Shown piece after piece: positions 23,199 through 31,671 of a DNA stretch of 40,416 bases. The notes under the pieces are model-generated. The model ran no database searches and was not told where the DNA came from. It saw only the letters and a program-made list of their open reading frames with translations. The DNA lies in assembly GCA_036338435.1 (NCBI GenBank), contig JAYZCG010000010.1:1-40416 (forward strand), in the 5' to 3' direction. How positions within the stretch are numbered: position 1 is the first letter of the stretch; every line of letters starts with the position of its first letter. This stretch comes from JAPYTY01 sp036338435 (GTDB lineage: Bacteria > Acidobacteriota > UBA6911 > RPQK01 > JADFOI01). Both the position numbers and the translations under genes were made by a program.

Positions 23199-25976
23199 TC
23201 ACACGTGGCCCATGTCCTCCAAAACAGCATAGCATCGCTTACAAACTGTTGCCGTTTCACCAACCGTTTGCATTGATAACGAGTATGTCCAACACCGGTC
23301 ACATTTATCTCCCTCTGCCTGCAAAACCGTAATCTCTACGGCTTGGGCATCTATTTTCGGATCTTCTAGTAATTTCACGTCGGAAACGATGAATAGGAAG
23401 CGGAGATCCTCCTCAAAGGGCGTTAGATAATTTAAAGTCTCCGTTCCACATCGCAAACTTACCTGCGCCTGTAACGAATTTCCGATATCTTTGCGCTGAC
23501 GACTTTCCTCCAGATTTTTACTAACCTGACCACGTATTTCCTGGAGACGCTCCCAGTGATTTAACAGCTCATCATCTCGGTGATTTTGAATATCTTTTGT
23601 GAATTCGGCAAGATGAACCGAGTCAAATGGTTTCTCGTCAACATGGAGATGGCTCCAAATTTCCTCACAGGTAAATGGCAAGATAGGCGCAAATAGCCGG
23701 ACTAGAGTGTCCGAGATATGAAATAGTGTAGTCTGAGCAGCTCTTCTCTGAGTTGAGTGAGGAGCAAACGTGTACAAGCGATCTTTTAAAATATCCAGGT
23801 AGAAGCTGGACAAATCGACAACACAGAAATTATAAAGAGCATGGTAAGCCACGTGAAATTCAAAACATTCATAAGCTTCCTCAACACGTTTTGCTACTTG
23901 GGCCATACGCGCCAAAGCCCAACGATCGATTTCAGACAAATCTTTCTGTGACACCTCCATGTCAGGAGTGAAGTCGAATAGATTCCCCAAGATAAATCTG
24001 TGTGTATTGCGAATCTTGCGGTACGCTTCGCGCAATCTCAAGAGAATCTCATCACCCAGACGAACATCCTCAGTATAAGTGATAGAAGAAACCCACAAAC
24101 GAAGGAGCTCTGCCCCACTAGTTTCCATAATATTCACTGGTGAAATAACGTTTCCACGACTCTTAGACATAGCGTGTCCCTCGTCATCTAACGTCCACCC
24201 ACTACAAATAACGGTGCGAAAGGGTGCCTTTCCACGCACTCTGAGAGACGTCAACAACGATGTATGGAACCATCCACGAAACTGATCGCCCCCCTCTAAG
24301 TAGACATCCGCTGGCCAACTCAAACCATTTCTGGTTTCTAATACAGCTTGGTGACTAACCCCAGAATCGAACCACACATCCAGAATATCGCTCTCTTTCT
24401 CAAACTCTGAGTGACCACAGAGGCAACGAGTGTTACCTGGAAGGAGTGTAGAGGCATCGCGATCAAACCAGGCCTCCACTCCTTCCTGTTGAAAAATTTT
24501 AACAACATGCTTCACAACCTCACCACACAGCAAGGGCTCGCTACACTTTTGACAATAAAAGGCAATGATAGGGACACCCCAGATTCTTTGCCGGCTGATG
24601 CACCAGTCCGGTCGGTTAGCTATCATGTTGCTAATTCTCTCTTTTCCCCAGGAAGGGATCCATTCCACCTGCTCTATCGACTCCAGAGCTTTCTGTCGCA
24701 AGTCATCATGATCCATGCTAATGAACCACTGAGATGTGGCTCGGAAAATAATTGGATCATGACAGCGCCAGCAATGAGGATAGCTGTGCTCAATCTCTCC
24801 CGCTGCCAGCAGATTACCCCTATCCAACATCAGTGCGTTTATCAATTTGTTCGCATCAAATATCTGCAAACCCGAAAAGTGATTAACATCGGAGGTAAAT
24901 TTGCCCAGGGAGTCAACTGGACTATAAATCTCCAGGTTATTTTGAAGCCCTACAAGATAGTCTTCATGCCCATGTCCTGGAGCTGTATGAACCACTCCTG
25001 TCCCCTGCTCAAGCGTTACATGATCAGCAAAGATAGTCTTAGAATCCTGATCTAGCCAAGGATGGCAACATACCAGATCTTTTAAAACTTCCCCTTTTAC
25101 TGTGTCGACAACCTTATAGGGTTCCAAACGACATTCCCGAACGACTTGTTCAAGTAGTTCGCTGGCTACAATATAAACTTCATTTTTAACCTCGACGAAT
25201 GAGTATTCGAAAAGTGGGTGAAAACAGATGGCAAGATTAGCAGGTAAAGTCCAAGGGGTGGTCGTCCAAACGAGTGCGGAAACCTTGTGTGAAGAGGTGT
25301 CTACATTCCACTTCTCTAGGCCCCTACTGACAGGGAATTTGACATAAATAGAAGGGCTTACATGATCTCTGTATTCCACCTCAGCTTCAGCTAAAGCTGT
25401 CTCACATGCGATACACCAATGAACAGGCCTCAATCCTTTGTAGACACTCCCCTTTTCTACAAATTGTCCGAAAAGCCTCACAATTTCTGCTACGTAATCT
25501 TTATCCATTGTGAGATAAGGATCAGACCACTCTCCAAACACTCCCAGCCGTTTGAACTCTTCCTTCTGAATGTTGACAAATTTTTCAGCATATTCTCGAC
25601 ATTGGCGACGGATTTGAAGCAAATCCATACCCTTTTGCTTCTTGGCCATTACCTTGATTTCAATGGGGAGTCCATGACAATCCCAGCCCGGTACATAGGG
25701 AGAATCAAAACCCTGCATTGTTTTTGACTTGACAATAAAGTCCTTGAGCGTTTTGTTAAGAACATGTCCTAGATGAATGTGCCCATTGGCATAGGGAGGA
25801 CCATCATGCAAGATAAAAGCCTCCCTTCCTTTTCGCGAGGCACGGATTTTCTTATAAAGCTCTAGCTTCTCCCACTCTGCCATTATCTGTGTCTCGAGAA
25901 CCGGCAGGTTTGCCTTCATGGGGAATTTGGTATTCGGAAGATTAATTGTTTGTTTCAGATCCAGTTGATCTACCAA
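23199..25976 (-). CDS. ileS: isoleucyl-tRNA synthetase
   Basis: The 925-residue class I synthetase has the ATP-binding motif GHIHLGH (residues 65-71) in PPYANGHIHLGHVLNK and the KMSKS-type loop HAMSKSRGNV. The editing domain lies between, with WTTTPWTLPANLA. The C-terminal zinc finger is present as CDRCW and CKRCY pairs, so this is the bacterial eubacterial-type enzyme with the FPMKANLP start. The start codon is TTG at 25976. The gap upstream (25977-26178) shows no T-box or other leader that I can recognise. Confidence 0.97.
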   Translation of the reverse strand: MVDQLDLKQTINLPNTKFPMKANLPVLETQIMAEWEKLELYKKIRASRKGREAFILHDGPPYANGHIHLGHVLNKTLKDFIVKSKTMQGFDSPYVPGWDCHGLPIEIKVMAKKQKGMDLLQIRRQCREYAEKFVNIQKEEFKRLGVFGEWSDPYLTMDKDYVAEIVRLFGQFVEKGSVYKGLRPVHWCIACETALAEAEVEYRDHVSPSIYVKFPVSRGLEKWNVDTSSHKVSALVWTTTPWTLPANLAICFHPLFEYSFVEVKNEVYIVASELLEQVVRECRLEPYKVVDTVKGEVLKDLVCCHPWLDQDSKTIFADHVTLEQGTGVVHTAPGHGHEDYLVGLQNNLEIYSPVDSLGKFTSDVNHFSGLQIFDANKLINALMLDRGNLLAAGEIEHSYPHCWRCHDPIIFRATSQWFISMDHDDLRQKALESIEQVEWIPSWGKERISNMIANRPDWCISRQRIWGVPIIAFYCQKCSEPLLCGEVVKHVVKIFQQEGVEAWFDRDASTLLPGNTRCLCGHSEFEKESDILDVWFDSGVSHQAVLETRNGLSWPADVYLEGGDQFRGWFHTSLLTSLRVRGKAPFRTVICSGWTLDDEGHAMSKSRGNVISPVNIMETSGAELLRLWVSSITYTEDVRLGDEILLRLREAYRKIRNTHRFILGNLFDFTPDMEVSQKDLSEIDRWALARMAQVAKRVEEAYECFEFHVAYHALYNFCVVDLSSFYLDILKDRLYTFAPHSTQRRAAQTTLFHISDTLVRLFAPILPFTCEEIWSHLHVDEKPFDSVHLAEFTKDIQNHRDDELLNHWERLQEIRGQVSKNLEESRQRKDIGNSLQAQVSLRCGTETLNYLTPFEEDLRFLFIVSDVKLLEDPKIDAQAVEITVLQAEGDKCDRCWTYSLSMQTVGETATVCKRCYAVLEDMGHV

Positions 25977-26178
25977 TCGATTGAATCCCTTCTATGGCCC
26001 ATACTATTTACTAACTGACTACAAAAGCTGAAGACTATATTGTTGCTGATATTTTAGCTGCTTCAGGTAGCTCCTATGCAATCCGACCAGCACTTTAACA
26101 AAAGACAATGATCTTTGTTCACTGATCCTTCCCAAACTACTAATGTGGGTCTTCTGAGGTAAGTTTTGAGAACTCACT

Positions 26179-27075
26179 CTAGCGGAGATTGAACTGAACC
26201 TCAATGGTGGCTAGCACATCAACTGGTCTCCCCTGCAACGTTCCTGGTCTGAATCTCCATTTAGAGGCGATGTCCTGGATGGCTTTCTCCTCCAGGCCAT
26301 AGCCAAGACCTCTCAACACCTTGAAACTGTCAGCTCTCCCATTCTTCCGAATAACCGCTTGAAGGATAACAATACCTTGGACTTTAGCCTTGATCGCATC
26401 ATCTGTATAGCTGGGAGTGGTCTGTTGTAGAATCTGTGGCATCGTCACACCATTACCAATCGTGTAGGCTCCAGAACTCCCAGTGCCAGGCCCTACCCCC
26501 GACAGTGGACCTCTTCCAGGGCCTCCAGTTCTGCCCTGACCCTGACCTCCACGAGCAGCAACACCTGGAGGGGCGGTGATATCACCGATGTTCAAATCGA
26601 GAGCTATCTCTTCCTGAATGCGAGGGATTTCTTCAATTTTCTTCTTGAGAATCGGTTCAGGTGCATTGGGAGTAGGATCTGGAATGGGAACCAGAACTGG
26701 TTTAGGTTCTGGGATGGTTGGTTCAGGCTTGGGCGGAGCCGCCTCGGGCAAATCTCCCCCGCCAGCTAGAGCGGCCGGGCGGGCTAATTGTTTCAAGACC
26801 AAAACATCCTGGGTAACTATTAACACACGATCCCCAAAAGATGGGAAAACAATGACAAAAAGTAAAATGTGGAACAAGATGGCTAACACCACAGCAACAC
26901 GCAACGGTTTTCCCGCAAAAACATCTCGTTGAAAAGGACTGTAGGGATCGCCAGCCCATACGATCCGTTCCGCTTCAGTCATTTTCAGAGCAAATAATTC
27001 TTCCAGAAAATTCTTCAGATTAGACATGACACTAAGCCGCTCCACCATCATCAATTTGTTAGAATCCTCTCTCAC
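26179..27075 (-). CDS. TonB family protein
   Basis: The protein has a cytoplasmic N-terminal part of ~58 residues and one membrane helix (VAVVLAILFHILLFVIVFP). A Pro/Glu-rich linker with repeated PEPKP-type segments and a Gly-rich stretch (ARGGQGQGRTGGPGRG) follow. Residues ~210-298 are a TonB C-terminal domain (VQGIVILQAVIRKNGRADSF, RGLGYGLEEKAIQDIASKWR). TonB passes energy from the inner membrane to outer-membrane receptors. No exbB/exbD is near. The start is uncertain: GTG at 27075, or ATG at 27027 with GGTGGAG upstream. Confidence 0.85.
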   Translation of the reverse strand: MREDSNKLMMVERLSVMSNLKNFLEELFALKMTEAERIVWAGDPYSPFQRDVFAGKPLRVAVVLAILFHILLFVIVFPSFGDRVLIVTQDVLVLKQLARPAALAGGGDLPEAAPPKPEPTIPEPKPVLVPIPDPTPNAPEPILKKKIEEIPRIQEEIALDLNIGDITAPPGVAARGGQGQGRTGGPGRGPLSGVGPGTGSSGAYTIGNGVTMPQILQQTTPSYTDDAIKAKVQGIVILQAVIRKNGRADSFKVLRGLGYGLEEKAIQDIASKWRFRPGTLQGRPVDVLATIEVQFNLR

Positions 27076-27132
27076 ATCCTAGATAACTGCAGGTCGTTCC
27101 GTCAAACTCGTCCACTGATATTTAAGCAGCCA

Positions 27133-27813
27133 TCAGCTAGAAAAGTGTAACTCACGGCTCAAATTACGCAGGGAAGTAGAAGTGCGCCTGGGAAATCCTT
27201 CAAAATTTTTGTTTAAGTCTTCCTTCAAGCGACACAAATCAGACTCCTTATCAACGTCATACCAAGGAGGCAACAAACAGTACTCCTCAACATCAAGTTT
27301 GGAGAGAGTCTGTTCTAATACTAGGCTAGTTCCCCACATAATGTTGTAGAAGAGTTCTCTTCTGGGCTCAGACAGTCCTAGAAGATAATAGCCACCATCC
27401 TCCGCGGGACCCGCAACTACCGGAAAATCATCCAGTCGACCCAGTGCTTCTTCAATCCATGCCAGAGGTAGTGAAGGACTGTCAACACCAACAAAGAGGA
27501 CTCGATCACATGGCACATAAATTTTTTGATATGCATTCCACATCCGTTCGCCTAGATCCCTGCCCTCTTGGAGATGGGCACAAAGTGTTGAAGGGAAACT
27601 ATGGAACCGGGAAAATTCCCGAACCTCTGCATCTGAACAATCCGACAAAAACAAATGGGGGACAACCTTGAGAGTAGCGATCCTGTCTAAGGTATCGAGA
27701 AGAAAGGCTTGATGAAGTTCCAAGCAAGCAGCGTGACTCAATGTCTTGGAAAGGCGGGTCTTGACCTTTCCCAAGCGTGGATATCGGGACAACACCAGGA
27801 GCGCATCACTCAA
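27133..27813 (-). CDS. DUF2064 glycosyltransferase-like protein
   Basis: The 226-residue product fits the DUF2064 family (also listed as a TIGR04282-type glycosyltransferase A-fold protein). The start SRYPRLGKVKTRLSKTL, the segment GVDSPSLP, and GPAEDGGYYLLGL are its signature. The acidic GVDSP plays the part of a metal/sugar-nucleotide motif. Substrate unknown; some relatives sit near arsenosugar genes, but none is here. The start is TTG at 27813, seven bases after the HNH stop, with no clear ribosome site, so reinitiation is likely. Confidence 0.85.
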   Translation of the reverse strand: MSDALLVLSRYPRLGKVKTRLSKTLSHAACLELHQAFLLDTLDRIATLKVVPHLFLSDCSDAEVREFSRFHSFPSTLCAHLQEGRDLGERMWNAYQKIYVPCDRVLFVGVDSPSLPLAWIEEALGRLDDFPVVAGPAEDGGYYLLGLSEPRRELFYNIMWGTSLVLEQTLSKLDVEEYCLLPPWYDVDKESDLCRLKEDLNKNFEGFPRRTSTSLRNLSRELHFSS

Positions 27814-27820
27814 TGAATTT

Positions 27821-28342
27821 CTACTGACCCCAAAAGATATAACTCTTCCAATTGTCAGGAGCCTTAGACTTCCACAGAAAGAAAGTGAGGCGGTGCGGAA
27901 ATCCGTAAGGAGCTTTGGGCCCTTTCAAAGGCTTTAGCCCAGCTTCTTCTGGTGTCCTATTTCCCTTCTTTCGGTTGCAGCCTATACAACAGGTGACGAT
28001 ATTTTCCCAGGTCTTTTTACCTCCCCTAGCCACCGGAATAACGTGATCATAGGTGAGTTGGTTAGGTACAAACTTGTGCCCACAGTACTGGCATCTATGA
28101 CGATCCCTAGCATAGATATTAGTCCGATTAAATCTCACCTGATTGTAGTTTCGCCTAACTTTGATGTATCGAAGTAATCGCAAAACCGAGGGGAGACGAA
28201 TCGATAGCGAAACACTCCGAATCTCGCAATCATATTCCTCAACGACTTCAACCTTTTGCTGAAACAGCATACGCACAGCACGCTGCCAGGAAATAACCTG
28301 CAGTGGCTCATAGGTTGAATTTAATACTAATACCTGTTCCAT
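27821..28342 (-). CDS. HNH endonuclease family protein
   Basis: The ~173-residue product carries an HNH domain: CQYCG, then LTYDHVIPVARGGKKTWENI and CCIGCNRKKG, giving zinc-binding cysteines and the catalytic DH. The N-terminal part (VLVLNSTYEPLQVISWQRAV) is the fixed start of a widespread chromosomal HNH family of unknown biological role. I chose ATG at 28342. The TTG at 28381 would lie within the likely -35 box. DUF2064 follows in the same operon; a DUF721 gene is divergent. No mobile-element flanks are seen, so this is not evidently a homing enzyme. Confidence 0.88.
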   Translation of the reverse strand: MEQVLVLNSTYEPLQVISWQRAVRMLFQQKVEVVEEYDCEIRSVSLSIRLPSVLRLLRYIKVRRNYNQVRFNRTNIYARDRHRCQYCGHKFVPNQLTYDHVIPVARGGKKTWENIVTCCIGCNRKKGNRTPEEAGLKPLKGPKAPYGFPHRLTFFLWKSKAPDNWKSYIFWGQ

Positions 28343-28350
28343 CCCTATGG

Positions 28351-28381
28351 AGAATATCTCCCGCTCTGTTGATGTTGTCAA
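28351..28381 (-). promoter_or_regulatory. possible promoter for the HNH endonuclease gene
   Basis: On the minus strand a perfect TTGACA (28376-28381) lies 19 bases ahead of TATTCT (28351-28356, 4 of 6). RNA would start only a few bases before the ATG at 28342, suggesting a very short leader or none. Confidence 0.4.
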
Positions 28382-28484
28382 TACTTTACATAATTTCTGG
28401 TTTTACATGTCACAAAATCTCAGTTTTTGTACTTTTCCATCCTAGATTGTTCTAAAATTACTTTCCTGGATGTCTGTGTAACCA

Positions 28485-28844
28485 ATGACACAAGAAAATC
28501 GACCCCGTCAAAGCATTCCGAGAAAATCACAGAAGGAAAACCAAAAGATGAACAATGCGAGCACTTTTTTACCTGATTTGCTACGCCGCATCAGTTCTGA
28601 CGATCATGTCACAATTATCTTCCTCAAAGAACTATGGCCGCAAATTGTAGGCGAAAAAATGGCAATTAATAGTCGTCCACTGAGTCTACAGAAGAAAGAA
28701 CTTCTTGTGGCAGTACACAGCGAAGCATGGAAGAAGGAACTCACAGGATTCGAAGCCACCCTCGTGAGTAATATTAATAACTATTGGAGGTTTCCTCTAG
28801 TCAAAAGAGTCCAGTTCACCGTAGGATCTTCTGACCGGAGTTGA
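28485..28844 (+). CDS. DUF721 (DciA-like) protein
   Basis: DUF721 proteins include DciA, the ancestral loader of the replicative helicase. The 119-residue product has a polar N-terminal tail (~25 residues), then the domain WPQIVGEKMAINSRPLSLQK, LLVAVHSEAWKKEL and a hydrophobic C-terminal strand. The core WxxivGxxia..t.p is typical. No dnaA or gyr gene is near, so the helicase role is inferred from family only. Its stop overlaps the next gene's most upstream start as TTGA. Confidence 0.8.
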   Translation: MTQENRPRQSIPRKSQKENQKMNNASTFLPDLLRRISSDDHVTIIFLKELWPQIVGEKMAINSRPLSLQKKELLVAVHSEAWKKELTGFEATLVSNINNYWRFPLVKRVQFTVGSSDRS

Positions 28845-31630
28845 GAGGTGAGTTGTCGAGTCGCATCGACCACTCTATAATCAACGGCCTGATGTTGTAT
28901 CGATTTTTGGTCATCGTAGTCAGTTGTGTTGGCCTGTGCTCCCCACTTTGGGGACAACGCGTCTCCGCGACCATAGACCTCAAGGTGCTAGACGCCAATC
29001 TGACGTTTGACACCAATAATATCCACCTCCCGAACTCTGTGGGCATTCCCACCAACGATCTCAATTTTTCCCCAAACGTGGTATTTTCCTTCGATTCGAG
29101 CAAGGCGTTCGTGAGCATACCTGGTTCAAACAAGATCCTGGTAGTGGATCCAGCAAATGGGACTCCCCTTAACCCACAACCCCTACTGGAAGTAGGTGCC
29201 AACCCAGCACTGATGTCGTTGACTCCGGATGGGAGCAAGATATGTGTAGTGAGCCTATTGCTAGATGACAACATTCCAACGGCTGGAGATGTCTTCAAGG
29301 GAAAAGAGATCGGCTCTATTGCCATCATAGATATCGACACACTCAAGATTCAAACACTCAATCTTACGAAAGTCTTCTTTTCCGTTGGGAATAACATTGT
29401 GTTTTCCAAGAATGGAAAGACTGGCTATATAGCCTCATCCGGAACCGACCAAATTATCCGCTTCGATGTCGAGTCGGCAACGGAGATTACTCCCCGGCTA
29501 GATTTGACCAACGGCACTCGTCCCTCTTCTATAACGATGGCTCCCGACCACAGCTTTTTCACCGTGGTTTTGGTCGGATCCACGGCTCTCCCCCAGCTGG
29601 AGACACCCGATTCTATATTGATCATCGATCCCGATTCATTCACGGTGACCAAGACAATTGTGCCCACCGTTAAAGGTGAGATTGTGCTCCCTCACAACTT
29701 TGCCGTTTCGAACACCTTGGCCATCTCTTCCGATGGACAGTTTGGTCTCATCGGTGATCGAGAAGTGAGTCACATTACTAGCTCTAGCGAACTTGATGAT
29801 CATGCCCTTTTTCTTGATCTGCAGACCGGTGAAGTCCTAGCAACCATAGATATTGGAGGTATCTCCAGAGGTGCCTTTACTACACCAGATGGGGAAAATT
29901 TCGTGATCTTAAGTGACCGAGAGATCGCTCTTGTAAACATCAGCTCTCGTCAGACAACCCGAATAATACCTCCTTTTACGGGTTTTAAGGACAGTACGCG
30001 ACCAGCCTTTTCACATGATCTCCCCCGCATGTTTATAGCCTCAGCCGTTCGTGACCTTGTGATGGAATTTGATCTGAAATCGGAACAATTCACACGCTAC
30101 GTTGATGTTGGTCCCAGTCTCATCGTTGACGACAATGGGATTGAAATTGCAATTCCTGCAGGACCTCTGGATATCTCTTTATCTCCCAACGGGGCATTTC
30201 TGACGGCCGTCAAATTTAACGCTAACACGATTGCTGTCATGAAAAATAGTGCCCGACTATTTTTCCCAAAAGTGGTTTCAAATAAGAATTTTTTTACGAG
30301 TATTACAGCAACTAACACCTCTTCTAAAGATACAACGATCACCTTTCAAATGCGGGACACCTCTGGGAGACCCTCTTTGGATGATCCTCAAACCGATGAG
30401 GTTCCCGATTTCAAACAACCTAAAAACGCTGATCTCAAAAGTGGTCACCAGATTTCTTTCACAGCCCGAGGGTTAGTCGAGGCCACTGAAGGTTCCAATC
30501 TAGTAGGATGGCTTGATCTCGCAAGTGATCAACATGGGCTAGCCGGATTTGCTCTGATAGGTGACTCTCAGATCCAAAGCTTAGATGGAACCCCAGGGAT
30601 CACTGTCACTTCTAATGAATGGATTTTGCCCGAAGTTCGTGTAAATAAAGGATTCAGAACCTCAATCACGATCGTGAATCCTACCGCTGAGACCGCCTCC
30701 TCTGTTGGTATTGCTTTGATTAACAGTAACGGATCCACCGTCGAGGAAGTTTCGCGTTCAATAGCCAGCAATGGTGTTTTTACGGCCTTCTTACGACAGG
30801 CCGATCCGGGAGATGATTCCATTCCCGCAATCTTCAGTGAAACATCTTTTGCCAACTTTGGAAGTGGCTACATAAAGATTTCAAGTGAGGGCCAACGGGT
30901 AATTGCGTTCGAGCACTACTTTGACAACAAACGTATCTCAGTTCTGAATGGAATTCCGGTTGGAGGTGAAGTCCAATTACCCACACGACTGTATCTACCC
31001 CAATTTTCTGTGTTCGGGGGATCGGAAACCTTTCTCAACCTCGTCCACAGTGGCACTAGTAATGCCAGGGTGTCTCTGTCCATCAAGAATGACCAAGGGG
31101 AAAATCTTGCTAGCAGATCAACCCTCGTATTGGCTCCTTCCGAGTCCATTAGAATAAATCTAGTTGATCTCTTTGGCTTAATCGATCGGGGTAAGGCTAT
31201 AACCGGATGGTTGCTTCTTGAAAGTGATACTTCCGGAGTGATCGGCGATGGTGAAATACATACTTTCTCGGGACGTGCCATGACGACGATTGCCCTGGAC
31301 AACTCTGCATCGCGGGATTTTATCTTTCCCTATGTCACGCAAGGAGCAGACATTTCTACGGGCATAACCCTTCTAAATCCGGAGTCACAACCCGCTAACA
31401 TACTAATGGAAATCTCCACTGCCCAAGGGACCCTATTAGACACCACCTCCTTAATGGTAGGCGGTTCTGAGCGGGTGATTGGTCTTCTTGATACCTTTTT
31501 CTCAGTTCTACCCGATCTTCCAGGAGGCTATATCAAGGTCTCGTCAGATCAAGCTCTCATTGGTCTCGAAATTTTCTTTGCGAACAATCTTGACTTTATA
31601 ACGGCGGTGTTGACCAAGCCACTTAACTGA
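28841..31630 (+). CDS. secreted beta-propeller protein with four C-terminal repeat modules
   Basis: A signal peptide lies at LYRFLVIVVSCVGLCSPLWG. Residues ~60-430 form YVTN-type beta-propeller blades (SFDSSKAFVSIPGSNKILVV, LTPDGSKICVVSLL, FSKNGKTGYIASSG, LSPNGAFLTAVKFN). From ~470 to the end come four copies of a ~110-residue module, each with a front strand like LPEVRVNKGFRTSITIVNP and a later GYIKVSSDQ or GWLDLASDQ strand. The protein is probably exported to the surface or medium; ligand unknown. The start is unsure: TTG 28841 overlaps the DUF721 stop, TTG 28853 is possible, and ATG 28892 gives the neatest signal peptide. Confidence 0.8.
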   Translation: MRGELSSRIDHSIINGLMLYRFLVIVVSCVGLCSPLWGQRVSATIDLKVLDANLTFDTNNIHLPNSVGIPTNDLNFSPNVVFSFDSSKAFVSIPGSNKILVVDPANGTPLNPQPLLEVGANPALMSLTPDGSKICVVSLLLDDNIPTAGDVFKGKEIGSIAIIDIDTLKIQTLNLTKVFFSVGNNIVFSKNGKTGYIASSGTDQIIRFDVESATEITPRLDLTNGTRPSSITMAPDHSFFTVVLVGSTALPQLETPDSILIIDPDSFTVTKTIVPTVKGEIVLPHNFAVSNTLAISSDGQFGLIGDREVSHITSSSELDDHALFLDLQTGEVLATIDIGGISRGAFTTPDGENFVILSDREIALVNISSRQTTRIIPPFTGFKDSTRPAFSHDLPRMFIASAVRDLVMEFDLKSEQFTRYVDVGPSLIVDDNGIEIAIPAGPLDISLSPNGAFLTAVKFNANTIAVMKNSARLFFPKVVSNKNFFTSITATNTSSKDTTITFQMRDTSGRPSLDDPQTDEVPDFKQPKNADLKSGHQISFTARGLVEATEGSNLVGWLDLASDQHGLAGFALIGDSQIQSLDGTPGITVTSNEWILPEVRVNKGFRTSITIVNPTAETASSVGIALINSNGSTVEEVSRSIASNGVFTAFLRQADPGDDSIPAIFSETSFANFGSGYIKISSEGQRVIAFEHYFDNKRISVLNGIPVGGEVQLPTRLYLPQFSVFGGSETFLNLVHSGTSNARVSLSIKNDQGENLASRSTLVLAPSESIRINLVDLFGLIDRGKAITGWLLLESDTSGVIGDGEIHTFSGRAMTTIALDNSASRDFIFPYVTQGADISTGITLLNPESQPANILMEISTAQGTLLDTTSLMVGGSERVIGLLDTFFSVLPDLPGGYIKVSSDQALIGLEIFFANNLDFITAVLTKPLN
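30257..31627 (+). repeat. four divergent ~110-residue modules in the propeller protein
   Basis: Modules start near 30257, 30621, 30988 and 31319. Each begins with a short FFP/LP/FP strand, then a TSITxxNxT-like motif, an xxxxxxxGxxL strand, and ends with a G(W/Y)xxxxSD or SE strand about 75 residues later. DNA identity between copies is low, so the duplications are old. Confidence 0.7.
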
Positions 31631-31671
31631 TTTACTACGACGATAGCTCAAGAGATTTTCATCAGTAAAGA

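Noticed and set aside
24411..25055. 214-residue plus-strand frame opposite ileS
   Set aside because: It is a shadow of the well-conserved ileS gene on the other strand.
26019..26204. 61-residue minus-strand frame upstream of ileS
   Set aside because: It overlaps the TonB gene end, has no ribosome site that I can see, and its Ser/Gln-rich translation is not protein-like.
27821..28342. HNH gene as a homing endonuclease or part of a mobile element
   Set aside because: It belongs to a common chromosomal HNH family and has no repeats, intron signs or transposase nearby.
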